A DNA stretch of 64,000 nt from Synanceia verrucosa (taxonomy: Eukaryota > Chordata > Actinopteri > Perciformes > Synanceiidae): contig JAQQSB010001380.1 in the NCBI GenBank assembly GCA_029721515.1, positions 1 to 64,000 on the forward strand. Reading direction: 5' to 3'. This document shows positions 22,775-33,646 of this stretch, in pieces. The notes under the pieces were generated by a model. That model ran no database searches. It was not told the DNA's origin and saw only the letters and a list, made by a program, of their open reading frames with translations. Position 1 is the first letter of the stretch, and each line of letters begins with the position of its first letter. The position numbers and the translations under genes were made by a program.

Positions 22775-23065
22775 TATGAAAAACAGAATTAAAATATCAC
22801 TTAAGTACTTCCAGTTTCAGTTAGCATCTATGAGCTAAACATGCTACAAGCTAAGCATATTCGTGCAACTATTCAGATGGATGCTAACGGCTAACAGGCT
22901 AAATCTATTATTTAACAGTGATCAAGTCTCCACAGACCTGAGGATGAAACTAAATGAAGAAGTTAACTACAGGGCTTGTTAAATGGTGTCAGCTGACTGC
23001 AGATCAGTCAACATCATGAACACTCTGGTCTAAGAGACAAACTGGTTGGCTTGTTGTCAAATGAC
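22775..23065 (+). repeat. Segment with inverted copy at 63735-63996
   Basis: CTTAAGTACTTCCAGTTTCAG, GATGCTAACGGCTAACAGGC and ACCTGAGGATGAAACTAAATG all recur as reverse complements at 63735-63996. Both copies are close to tRNA genes. Confidence 0.8.
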
Positions 23066-23429
23066 ATCATTGATCATTCAACCAATGTTAATATGATCTG
23101 TAAAACTGCTGGTGTGTTATTAGTTAACTATCAAAATTCTGTGATTTTAAAAAATATTCATTTGGCAGCACTATTTTATATGAATATACAGTAGGTGTTT
23201 CTTTATTTTGTGTGTTTTTTTTTACATAAGTAATTGTAGCATTAACCACACAGCTTTAGATTTTAATAAATTATCAATTATTAACAATTAACTGATAAAA
23301 CTACAAGTTATTGTCAGTGGTTATTTTATTACAATATTTTTAAGCATGAAAAATCTTTGTACATTGTAAAATCTACAGTATTATTAAAAAGACACTTCAT
23401 TGATTCAGAGGAAATATCAGAAGACTTAA

Positions 23430-23501
23430 TGACTCTGACGTGATTTGAACACGCAACCTTCTGATCTGGAGTCAGACGCGCTACCGTTGCGCCACAGAGT
23501 C
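23430..23501 (-). tRNA. tRNA-Trp (CCA)
   Basis: This is a complete 72-nt gene. Acceptor GACTCTG/CAGAGTC pairs 7 of 7. The D arm is GGCGCAACGGTAGCGC, the anticodon stem-loop is TCTGACTCCAGATCAGA with anticodon CCA, the T arm is GCGTGTTCAAATCACGT, and the discriminator is A. It matches vertebrate tRNA-Trp outside three compensated acceptor pairs. The nearest downstream T-run on the minus strand is about 40 nt away (23387-23391), farther than usual for Pol III. This is the best tRNA gene in the window. Confidence 0.9.
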
Positions 23502-23630
23502 CTGATTGTTCAATGCCACCTAGGAACTATGTCAAAAAATCTTTGCCAGATGGAGGTGACGTTACTGTCACATGGTACAAATTGTTACCTCCGTCAAGAA
23601 GGTAATGTGATCACCAGGGTTCGTTTATTT

Positions 23631-24099
23631 TGTGATACAAATTTAAACAGCTGTGGTAGCAGAATGTGTCAGAAGCTGTTATGTATGAACTCATGATGAT
23701 GTTGCTAGAAGTTATCTTGTTTAGTCTTCACAGAGAACAGTGTGTGTGCAGTATGCCTTTTCCTCACCGTCAGGCCTGATAAACATGTGGACTCTGCCTA
23801 CATCAAAGCATACAGCATGTCCGTTTCTCACTATGATGGTATTGCCTGTTAGGAGGAACTCACACACACATGTATGTATCAGAAGTGCATAAATACTGCT
23901 TTTCCTGACATTCTGTATGGGCATTCACTCACAACGCTTTGAGCTACAGTATGTTTGAAATCTCATCTCTGTTCTGCAGACAGATAATAAAAGAGCAACT
24001 CTTTGGGCAACTGAATCAGTGAAGTTTATTCACGGGACTCTTGTGTAGTTAAAGAACCCTGTGGAAATTAAAACATCCTGACAGAATATTTCCACAACA
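23631..24099 (+). repeat. 5' LTR of the retrovirus
   Basis: Aligns with 30009-30443 through CTCATGATGATG, GCATACAGCATGT, CAGACAGATAATAAAAG and ends TTCCACAACA. It is clearly more diverged from the 3' LTR than the solo LTR at 10466-10901 is. The first about 30 bp are poorly conserved, so the start is approximate. Confidence 0.75.
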
Positions 24100-24102
24100 A
24101 TT

Positions 24103-24117
24103 TGGTGTCAGAAGTGG
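24103..24117 (+). promoter_or_regulatory. Primer binding site (tRNA-Leu)
   Basis: TGGTGTCAGAAGTGG, three bases after the LTR end, is complementary to the 3' end of tRNA-Leu(CAA) (CCACTTCTGACA plus CCA). Confidence 0.8.
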
Positions 24118-24534
24118 ATCGTTCACGAGTCCGTCCGACCCCGGGTCATTGAGGGGCTGATCTATTAAACCTGGGTCGACGAACCCGTTCTCGCCTCACA
24201 AAAATCCGAGGACGAGGACCCGACGTCCTGGGGCCTGTGGCTGACTTCGCAACGATCTGCACAAAGACAACACCCAGTGAGATGTTGACATTCCATTTAT
24301 AATCATCTCTTCCTGATTCTGAGGTCCAGTATTGTTGCTCCTAAGAAAGAGGCTAATTGCGCGACTAATTTTAACATACAAATTGAATCACCTCTATTTT
24401 AAAATTATTGTAGAGTAGAATTGCTTCTGTTTAAAATTGCTGTTGAATCCCGAGTCTTAGATCTTGTATGACGGTCGTTGGACTGTCCTTGGTCTAGATA
24501 TTCTAAGACAGTCAGAGACTGTATATCGTAAAGT

Positions 24535-24712
24535 ACCGGGTCTAGGACTCGAAGACGGCAAAACAAGATCAGGTGTTTCTTTTTATTTTTATTTTATTTC
24601 AGTCCTGTGAGTTTGCGCGTAAAAGGTAATACCGAGTCTAGGACTCGAAGACGGCAAGGTGAGATCAGGTGTTTTTTTAAGTCCTGTGAACTTAGTGCGT
24701 AAAATTGGTAAA
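24535..24712 (+). repeat. Tandem repeat in the proviral leader
   Basis: The CGAGTCTAGGACTCGAAGACGGCA...GATCAGGTGTTT...AGTCCTGTGA unit occurs twice (about 24537-24622 and 24634-24710). A third partial echo starts near 24768. It lies in the presumed 5' untranslated leader. Confidence 0.7.
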
Positions 24713-26301
24713 AAGTGTGAGTTTTAAGCCAGAGGCCTAAAACAAGATCACTGTTTTCTGTCAAGGACAGCCCGAGTCAGGGACTCAGGAAAAGGAAGCG
24801 ATAGCATTGAGATAAGAGCTCTGAAAAAGTAAAAAAAAAATAAATTAAATTAAATTAAAAAAGCACCAGCTGGCCCTATTGCGGAGGCCATGAAGAGAAA
24901 ATATGGGGAAGATAGTGTGCAGTATCTTCAATGTTGAGTGAACATTTAGCAGAAATCAGTTGTTACAACTTAAAGGGAACTTATGAAGGGTAAAGTAAAG
25001 CTGCTTTGAGTACAAAAATGAATCAAATGTGTTTTTCTTGAAAGGTTAAAGGAGTCCGGAGTATCACAACGTTACCCTCATCTACCCAGACATCACAGGC
25101 GCCTGAAAAGCTCAAAAGGTAAGAACAAACTTTTCAAACTTTTCAATAGAATTGTGCATATTGATTATAACTAAAACTTGATGTCTGGTGTAGAGACAGG
25201 TGATGTTTAGTCTAAAGTGAGTCAATAAATATTATATTAATGGTAAAAGAGAAATAAGAGAAATGAGAAATGGAGGTTGAAGTCCTCACCTAAGAGTATC
25301 ATGCGCAGAAAAGAAGACAAAGAGAATTAAAATACGTGTTGGGTTTAAATTGTGTGGGCTGGGTCTTTCTTCAAGAGTTAAAAGAAAAGGAGGCTGGTGA
25401 AAAGAAAACTCTGAAGACTGAGTGTGAGTGTTATTTTTGGGGTGGTTTTGGTGCATAATTTGAGGTGTATTAAAACTGTTAGTGAGACTGGGTTAGGACC
25501 CCCAGTAGTCAGCTGCAGTATAGTCACCAGGACTTTCTGTAGAAGCTTGTTGACTAGGTCTCCAGGGCATTGCGTCCATACACTTGAAAGTGTGTCTATA
25601 GTGTTTTTATGTACAACCAAGTAAGTCCATAAATTATGGCAATTAAAGGAGCAGGTGAGTTAAAAATTTGTGAGAAGGAGTAGTTTTGTGTGTATTTAGG
25701 AGGCATTAATCCCAAATACCATAAGAAAACAGGAAATTAGTGGATAAATTGAAACAGAATTTTTTGTTTAAAAAAAAAGTTGATTTCAAGGGATGATGCT
25801 CTGCTACTTTTGAGAGAGTTTAAGTATAAGTTGATACAAGACTCAGCACAGACGACTCTGACGAACACAGACACAGAGGGAGAGACAGAATGACCTAGAG
25901 AATATAAAAATACAGAGAGGAAGCATAAGCGGTCGCAGACTTTTAAACTAAATGCTAGACCCTCACAAGAAATCAGTCAAATTCAGACTTCTATACAAGG
26001 GAAGAATAACTTAGACCCTAAACAAACTAATGGTATGAGAGAAGGGTTAACTCACATACATTTTCCACATTTCCATTCACATAGCCAATGAACACAAGAT
26101 AACACACTCCACACCTAGCCATCCTCCTCTTTCTTGTGATCAAACACTCTGTGCATTTTTCCTCTACCTAGTGAGAACGATAACCATCTATTAATAGATT
26201 TGATGGCCCAACTTCAGGCCCAATTGCGAGCAAAACTAGATGCCAGAAACAGGAACCACAGGTCAGTATTTGCCAGCACATATGCCTCTGATTGCTCAAA
26301 C

Positions 26302-26649
26302 TTAAGGCCCCTGATATCCTCTCAGTTGAGCTGATAAATAAATAAATAAAAGATTTAGCTTCTGTCTATATGAAATGAAACCAATCACGATTGCATTGTT
26401 ATCATTTCCACATGCCTGTGCAATGAAGAATCGCTTGCTGCTGATACTTGCAATGAAGACCAGCTTACACCTGTGATTTAGGGCTCCAAAAGGGGACACC
26501 ACACTGTCTCCCACCTGGTTGTACCGTGCACCTAAAAGGTGGTGGTCACTTGCAGTTTGGGGGTCTGCAAAGTTGGTTACAGCCTGATGGATGCTGCACA
26601 ATGCAGGATTTACATTTCCTACTTCTGTTGATTGATATGAAGAAACCAT
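26302..26649 (-). CDS. Unrecognised open frame of 115 codons
   Basis: The frame on the minus strand has balanced composition, with segments such as ADPQTASDHHLLGARYNQVGD and VSPFGALNHRCKLVFIASIS. This looks more protein-like than other frames in the area. It ends in an AT-rich tail after SYRQK, where a splice donor-like boundary is possible. It sits inside the provirus but in antisense orientation. I do not recognise a family. It may be an exon of an inserted element or a chance frame. Confidence 0.25.
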   Translation of the reverse strand: MVSSYQSTEVGNVNPALCSIHQAVTNFADPQTASDHHLLGARYNQVGDSVVSPFGALNHRCKLVFIASISSKRFFIAQACGNDNNAIVIGFISYRQKLNLLFIYLSAQLRGYQGP

Positions 26650-27373
26650 GTCAAAAGGGGAAATGCTAAATTGAATATGATTCTATGATGGTATGTTAAA
26701 CATTTTTCTGACTTTATGTGCTCTACTTCAGTCTCAATCACTGGCTGTTTGTTTTAATTAATTATAGTGAATAGCTGACCTTGATAAGGTGACAACAAGC
26801 AAAAGCCTTTTTCTGTCTCCCACTTGAACCTGAGATTAGAGATGTGTTCTCATTCACATTCAGAGGTCAACAGTACAGATACACTTGATTATTCAGCACC
26901 TTTCCATTCGGATGTTTCTGAAAAAGGGCTGCAGGAAAAAAAGGGGGAAGAAGGCAGGTACTGATGTACTACAATCCAAATCAGACACTGTAGAAAACAG
27001 ATAACCACCATGCACACAACATGCTGAAGAGGCAAAAGCCATCACAAAAGCAGAACACATAGTCATGTATCAGTCACTAACTGTACTGACAACACATAAC
27101 ATCACATTAAACTGAGAGCTGATTTACAGAATGAGCCTTTAATCATCCAGACACAAGAACTGTATTTACTGATGGTTGTTGTTTATGGCACCCACAAAAT
27201 GGACTACAGACAGGATATGCTGTATTTGAGTACCAAACAGGAAATGACTACTGTATGTGACTGTGACCTCTGACAGACTACAGACTTCACCCTCAGCACA
27301 GAGAGCAGGACTGAAAACATTGACTGAAGCACTTAAAGCAGCTCAGGGACAGATTGTAGGCTCAATATATGCA

Positions 27374-27944
27374 CACTGTAAGAAAAGATACACAATATTT
27401 ACTCAATAAAATGAGGTAACAGACAAGCAATATTGTTTATTAGATTTCACAAGGTTCAGTATTGAGTAAATATTAATATTAAATGATGTCCCTAATAGTT
27501 ATCCATTGAGTAGATTCAAATAGAAAACAGTACATAGTCAATTATAACCTAATAAAGAATATTGAGTTGATTTGAAAAAGATAAACTCCCTAATGTGGAA
27601 ATACTTCTAATATAAATTAATTCTATGTGTCAGTGATATATAATTGTGTAATAGTCATCTACATTAATCTGCACATTGATTTGAATGTAATAAATGCACT
27701 GAATTTAGTCTAAATAGTCTTCCTTTTTAAGAATATTCAGTCTATGGCCCAGAAAGTACAGAACTTAAGAAATACTCAAATAAGAATTTTATTAACAATT
27801 CATTTTTGTGCTTTAGACGCGTTGCTCCACATCCATGTACACAGCAAATATCTGCTTCAAAATCAAAATCACTATCATATTGAATGTATTTTACCTAACA
27901 CATTAATTCAGATCTACATGACCACAGAATCATTTTTTACAGTG
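27374..27944. mobile_element. Short non-autonomous DNA transposon (CACTGTAA termini)
   Basis: The left end CACTGTAAGAAAAG and right end TTTTTTACAGTG form inverted termini of about 12 bp. The 571-bp AT-rich interior has no coding. Ends beginning CACTGTAA resemble EnSpm/CACTA-type fish MITEs. No clear target duplication is visible. It interrupts the retroviral RNase H remnant, so it is younger than the provirus. Confidence 0.6.
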
Positions 27945-28321
27945 AACTGACTCTTTTTGGTTAATCAGCACATTATGTGCAGTTTGTAAGTTTTTTAAAT
28001 GAATCACTATCTACCTAGGTTTGGCAGTCCCAAGGTCAAGTTGAAAGAGTAAAAATTGGCAAAAATCTGTGCAGATTTCAAATTAATCTGATTTGAGGCC
28101 TTGCTTATTGCCTCTAGACCTCACAAATCTTGGATCATGTGTCATACTATGGTGCACTAACTGTACTGGTAGCATCTCTCCATACAGGTACAGGAAAAGA
28201 GAGACAACAGAGGGTGACGACGACAACATTCGGGTAAGGGTGTGAGACCCTCCGATTGGATAGAGGACACACGAGGTACCACCTGAATCAGTGTGCTAAA
28301 GCCTCCATATCTACTAGAACA

Positions 28322-28420
28322 GGGGTATCAAACTCCATTTCAGCGAAGGCCACATTAGCGTTATGGATATTATTGGGTTTTGTTAATGACTTTGAACTCT
28401 CCATATGTTTTAAGTATAAC
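28322..28420 (+). mobile_element. hAT-derived fragment
   Basis: AGGGGTATCAAACTCCATTTC followed by a GGCCACATTAG box is the typical terminus of widespread hAT repeats (CAGGGGTGTCAAACTC...GGCCACAT). The other end is not found. Confidence 0.45.
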
Positions 28421-28619
28421 TAGGCTAAATGTTTGTGATATACAACTGTAGTGTTGAAAGCAGCAAGGTCACTATATCTCATTAATATCTCACAGGCGAG
28501 ATGTTGGTGAGGTTTACAGAGGACTGAAGTTTGAACGCAGATATCAGTACAGTTGGTCCTTCAGAATAAACTCTATACATCGGGCTGGCTCATTGTCTTT
28601 CTACACGGGGTTAGTCGGG

Positions 28620-28770
28620 TTTGCACTTGGGTATTTATTCTTATACATACGGCATGTCAAAGTGAAGGTCTCATGTTGGTAAACACAGTTCTATCAACAG
28701 GCAAAAACACCTAAGGGCTTTAATTTTGAAATTAAAGCAGGAAAGTCTTGAGTAAAATAACACTTAATGG
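28620..28770 (+). repeat. Dispersed repeat shared with 9120-9290
   Basis: Shares TTTATTCTTATAC, GGGCTTTAATTTTGAAATTAA and TTGAGTAAAATAACACTT with the other copy. Confidence 0.55.
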
Positions 28771-30008
28771 ATTGTTTTATCTATGTCTGCTATTGTTGCT
28801 TGTTGTGTTGTTTTGCCATTATTGTATTTTGCAGACACACTGGAGGCAGGTGGAAATGAGACATCCAGGATACAGACAGCCAGTTTAACCAGTGTACCTC
28901 AAAAGGGGTCAGATTGATTTCAACTGTAGGAGAAGATGGCCCGGCGTCCAGCTGAAATGGAGGGATTGTCCATCCCACCACCAGGATCTGACGACGTGCA
29001 GTGATGTCAATAAAGGGGAGCCATCACTGAGACAACAAGTGTCTGCTGGAAACACAGACGCTGGCAAGGCCCGTTCCAGATCCTCCTCATGACACACACA
29101 GCAGTGAAGGTTGCAGAAAGAGCAACATGGATCCACGCGTCCCACTGCAAAAGTACCAGCTCCAACTGACCCACCACCTGGAGATCCACAATACATGTGA
29201 CGTGCCAAGTCACCAACTGAACAGATGGTGAAAGTAAACGCTCTGTTCCAACGAAACCATGATGCCAGAACAGCGGACAAAGAAATTTAAAGAGATCTGC
29301 ACCAGCATGGAGTCAACTTTTCAACATTTTCATAAATATTCATGTGATTATAATGCCTTTATGATGATTCTAATGTCTGTTTATTCTGTGTTACAACCAG
29401 GTTCACTGCAAGCCCAGAATGGTGATCGTTCCCATGGAGACCACGGAGGTGTTTTCCCCTAATCTGACACGAATGGGGTTTTTCTCCTCTGGGCTCTATG
29501 AGAGGGTCATTCAGGAATTTTTCCCTAGAAAAGGGTTTTCGCCTGAATTTGCGGTGTAACCATTGATAGGTGTGACCTCTGAGAAGAACTGAGATGCATT
29601 GGATCTGTTTGTTTTACAGCATGGACATTTGAGAATCACAAAGTTATAATGACTTGGGAGGCGACTGCCCGGTGGCCTGTATAGGCCCGGGAACAGGTTC
29701 TCACTCTGAGTCTTTTCTTTCAATCTGTTTTATGAACATGGTTGTTATCTGTACTGAGTAATATACAGTAATGTAATATCATTTGCGTAATACCACTTAT
29801 GTAATTCTACAATCCCTGTTCTGTCTGTCTCAGCTGTGCTATAACCAGAGAGTTCTATTCTCGCAAGAACAAATGCAACTTTTTCTCTGTTACTGACATC
29901 TTAATGATGTTTGATCTTAAGACCATGCAAAAGGTTCAATCTGATGTTTGATGCTTTCAGTAAACTTTGTATTTACTTAGTTGTTCCTATAGGAACAAAA
30001 GGAGGGAA

Positions 30009-30443
30009 TGTGATGGAAATTTAGCTGATTGTATAAGCTGTTATGTCTGAACTCATGATGATGTCGCTGGAAGTTATCTTGTTTTAGTTTTCACAGGGAA
30101 CAGTGTGTGTCTTTTCCTCGCCTTCAGGCCTGATAGACTTGTGGACTCTGCCTACAGTAAAACATACAGCATGTTCGTTTATCACTATGACGGTATTGCT
30201 TGTCAGCAGGAACTCACGTAAGCATGTATGTATCAGTAGTGCATAAATATTGTTTTTCCTTACATTCAGTATGGGTATTCACTCGCAGAGTTCTGTGCTG
30301 TGTGTCTGAATTCTCATCTCTGTTCTGCAGACAGATATTAAAGCAACTCTTTTGGGCAACTGAATCAGTGAAGTTACTCATTCCTTGTGTAATTAAAGAA
30401 CCCTGTGGAGATTAGACCATCCTGACAGAATATTTCCACAACA
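30009..30443 (+). repeat. 3' LTR of the retrovirus
   Basis: Begins TGTGATGGAAATTTAGC immediately after the purine-rich AAAAGGAGGGAA (polypurine tract, 29997-30008) and ends TTTCCACAACA. It contains ATTAAAGCAACTC and AATTAAAG polyadenylation-like boxes. The following AGTA does not match the base sequence before the 5' LTR. Confidence 0.85.
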
Positions 30444-30797
30444 AGTACACTTAGTGGCAAAGAGGCCACGAGACTAAGCTAACTCCACTGCGCCACGTGT
30501 AGCGGCTGCTTTAACATGTGCCACTCACTGAGACAAGAAAAGAATAAACGGTGCTTTCTAAGTTGCTCTCCAGGTCCCCTCCTAGGCGGTGGGCCAAGGG
30601 GAGATTTTGTGTATTTAAACGATCCCCACCGAGGGAGGACCTATTTTTTGTGGACAACATCTTCATTTTTCAACAAATGAAACAAAAATTGTTGGCACTC
30701 TTACCTCTTGCACATTTTTTGTTTATCAGTAACGGCATCTGGGTTACGGGTTCCGGCTAACTGCGCGGGCAGCTATGCTCGGGGTCCGACATGCATG
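30444..30797. other. No recognised gene between two retroelements
   Basis: About 350 bp of unassigned sequence. The last four bases, CATG, are the target duplication of the next element. Confidence 0.5.
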
Positions 30798-32109
30798 TGT
30801 TACACCCTGAAAAGGGGAGATATTAATAATGACGCCCTCTCTGTCAGCAGGACCGAGAATGAGTATTGTCTTTAAAATTGTTTACAAAGTTACAAAAAAA
30901 ATGTTTACAAAGTTACAAAAATTGTTTAGGTGCAACATACTACAATAATAGTATCAATTTCCATTTTTGGAATGATTACAAACCTTCTAACCTTATTTTT
31001 TTTCTTCTTACACGTTTCTTTTACAGGCAAGTAAACAACAAAGACAATAACATTTCTCTTTTTCTTTTACAGGAACAAAATATGGTAAGTACTCATAAAA
31101 TTAGACTATAATCCAGTACACATAAGTTGACTTTGTTCAACTCCACTGTACTGCAAATACAGATAATAATAAAATATATTATATAAAACATCTGCAGCAG
31201 TGTCTCTTCTATGTGCTCCTTATCACAGTACACACCTGAACAATGAGCATGCTATCTTCAAAACACACAATCACCTTAATGCTCTAAAGGTGCATCTCAT
31301 TCAGTCAAACACCATTAAACAGTGCACAATATGTGTTGTAGCGAGCGCTAATCAATGCGGTCTTCCTGTGCTGGTCACCGTAGAAACAGAAATTAGTTGC
31401 CTACTAGCAGTATCTCAATTAACAGTCAAACGATATAAATAATGTTTTAACACACTCAAACTCGAGTCAGGATGCTGAGAGAACATCAACAAAACATGCC
31501 AGCAAACATATCTCAGTCCAGACGGATTAACACTCATTTTTCACCTGAAAAGGGGAGATAATAATAATGACACTCAGACACGAAGCTCCCTCTCTGGCAG
31601 CAGGACCGAGAATGAGGCATCGTGGCGAGAGCTCCCCCTTCCGTGATTTACAGACATGAATAATCAATCTCAGATTTTTAACCACAAAGGATCAACACGT
31701 CGATCATGGATCCACTCCCATCAGGTAGATATGTCTAAAACCTCGCAGGCATGACTAATCAACCACCGATTTCTCTTTTCAAAGGATCAACGACTTATCA
31801 TGAATTATCTCATTACAGGCAGGTATATTTACACCTTTTTAAATGTCTTTGAAATCCATATTAACTGTTGTTAATCATTTTCACCCCTCTCGCAGAATTT
31901 TTACATTTTAACCATTTCCACTTCTTTTTCCACATGACTTCGTTTTTTAAAGATATTTTTACCTTTATATCCATGAACTATTATTAAGGATTTTTTTCTG
32001 TGTCACTATCTGTTTTAATGACATTTTAAATAACCGTTTTAAATGCTTAATGAGCTCACTTACACAAAGAATTGACAATCAAAAAGATGAAAAAATTTAA
32101 TGTATCACA
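30798..32109 (-). repeat. 3' LTR of Ty3-type element (left on the map)
   Basis: 1312 bp, beginning TGTTACACCC and ending TGTATCACA as read on the plus strand (TG...CA termini). Compared with the other LTR it lacks about 14 bp (TCAGACACGAAGCT) near 30832 and has few substitutions. Confidence 0.93.
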
Positions 32110-32121
32110 CACTCCCCTGCA
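32110..32121 (-). promoter_or_regulatory. Polypurine tract
   Basis: On the minus strand GCAGGGGAGTG directly precedes the 3' LTR. It is purine-rich, as needed for plus-strand priming. Confidence 0.6.
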
Positions 32122-32342
32122 AAATTAGATGTCGTCCCGACATCACTGTAGTTATCAAACAAGAGGTTTTGGATCTGGCAGGTCCTAGATGTCTTAACTG
32201 TGTTTTGAGGGTGATAGCAAAGTACTGACTGTTTTAGTATGACAATGAATACATATATAATACATACCCTTATATCATCTTATTAAATCTGGTGATTTTC
32301 AGTTTTACAGTCTATTTTTGTACTTGACAATTCACATCTGTT

Positions 32343-32939
32343 TTATGTCTGGTATCCTTGCACAAGTAAGGGCTGGTAAAATTGTAATGGGCTTGTCCAC
32401 ATTGGCACTGGCTGGACCTGTCTATAAGGCATGGGCTGACAATAATAAGGCATTTCACTCGCTTGTGCTGTACTGTAGCATACTGGAGTCCCAAGTTGGT
32501 CATAAGTGAAGATCTTAAGGGCTCGCCTTTCTCTCCTTGGTAAGTCATGACCTTGCTCTTTGGCTTCACCTGCATCTGGATGTGGAGATACAGGAATCTC
32601 ATCCAGTGAACCTTCAACTGGTTGCTCATCCTCATTTTGGTTATCCTCTTCTTGCAGCACATTTTCAAGCTGTGTTTCAGGTTCATCCGTGTCTTGTGAT
32701 AAGAGCATTTCTTCAACCACTGGCCCATCAGTGCTTAACACAGGTGGCTCTTGATCACCGTCATCTTGTGTGTCAGCCTGCTCAATGCTCTGCTCTGCAA
32801 TGGGCATTTGAGGGTGTACTGGCTGGCAAAAGTACCCACATTCCTCTTCATCCTCTTCAGCTTCTGCATCTGAGTTTTCAGCAGGAGTCTCTGTCATCCC
32901 TTTCTTCTGCTTGGAAGCTGCTTTTGGCTGGGTTTCCAT
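32343..32939 (-). pseudogene. C-terminal tail of the Ty3-type polyprotein
   Basis: 198 codons, very rich in Glu, Asp and Gln in the first half, then RRERRALKIFTYDQLGTPV, a box typical of the end of many gypsy polyproteins. It overlaps the integrase frame by about 45 bp in the -1 frame, so it is probably continuous with integrase in an undamaged copy. A separate small protein cannot be excluded. The acidic region has no recognised domain. Confidence 0.7.
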
Positions 32940-33646
32940 CGCAACAAGTTACGATGCATGATTCTTGACCTTCCTCTTCCCTGCTCAGGTTTGACTTCAT
33001 ATACGGGGATGTCTTCCCCAACCTGGCGGGTCACAACATGGATCATCTCTTCCCAGTGATTGCGAAGCTTTCCAGTGCCGCCCCTAGGTGTCAGATTTTT
33101 GACAAGGACACGATCGCCAGGGTACAGTACTGAGCTTCTCACTTTTCCATCATAGTGTCTTTTGCCTCTTTCTGCTGACTTCTTTGCGTTCTCCTGTACA
33201 ATTTCATATGCTTCCTGCATTTCTTTCCTCCATTTTTCCATGTATGTTCGATGGTCAGCACTTCCTGTCTCAGAGGTGAGGCCAAACAGGAGATCAATAG
33301 GTAACCTCGGGGACCTTCCAAATAACAGGTAAAAAGGGGAGAAACCTGTTACTTCACATCTTGTGCAGTTATATGCATAGATTAACTTGTTCAAGAATTC
33401 TTTCCAGCTCGTCTTCTGTTTATAAGTAAGTGTCTTTAGCATTTGTATCAATGTCCGATTAAAACGTTTGACTTGTCCATTACCTTGTGGATGGTACGGT
33501 GTCGTTTGTGATCCTAGAACACCACAGTTCTTTTTAAGCTGGGCAAAGAGCTGGTTTTCGAACTCACCACCCTGATCGTGGTGTATCCGAGTTGGCAGTC
33601 CAAACTTCAAGGCATAATCGCGATCAGCAACTGTCTTGGCAGACAT
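32894..33646 (-). pseudogene. Integrase, catalytic core second half and C-terminal part
   Basis: 250 codons. The second Asp of the DDE core is in HHDQGGEFEN (residue 24 here). The third catalytic position, 36 residues later in GNGQVKRFNRT, is Lys (residue 60) where the family has Glu, so this copy cannot be catalytically normal. The codon change fits CpG decay. The downstream SPFYLLFGRSPRLPIDLL and a GPY/F-like KNLTPRGGTGKLRNHWE follow. Integrase would insert the cDNA into host DNA. Confidence 0.85.

Larger units (their letters stand above)
23631..30443 (+). mobile_element. Decayed endogenous retrovirus (provirus)
   Basis: Two LTRs of one family (23631-24099 and 30009-30443) bracket about 5.9 kb with a tRNA-Leu primer site and a purine tract. 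Pol remnants survive in order: an RNase H-like TVFTDG segment at about 27150-27370, an integrase segment with GQVER at about 28028-28100, and an integrase C-terminal segment with TWIHASHCK at about 29095-29150. These are typical of class I (gamma/epsilon-like) retroviral pol. Gag and env are not recognisable and no long frame survives. The interior is interrupted by a 571-bp transposon (27374-27944) and a hAT-like fragment (about 28322). Inactive. Confidence 0.8.

Noticed and set aside
30440..30520. tRNA-like GCGCCACGTG near 30490
   Set aside because: Does not fold into a cloverleaf and lacks a T-arm box.
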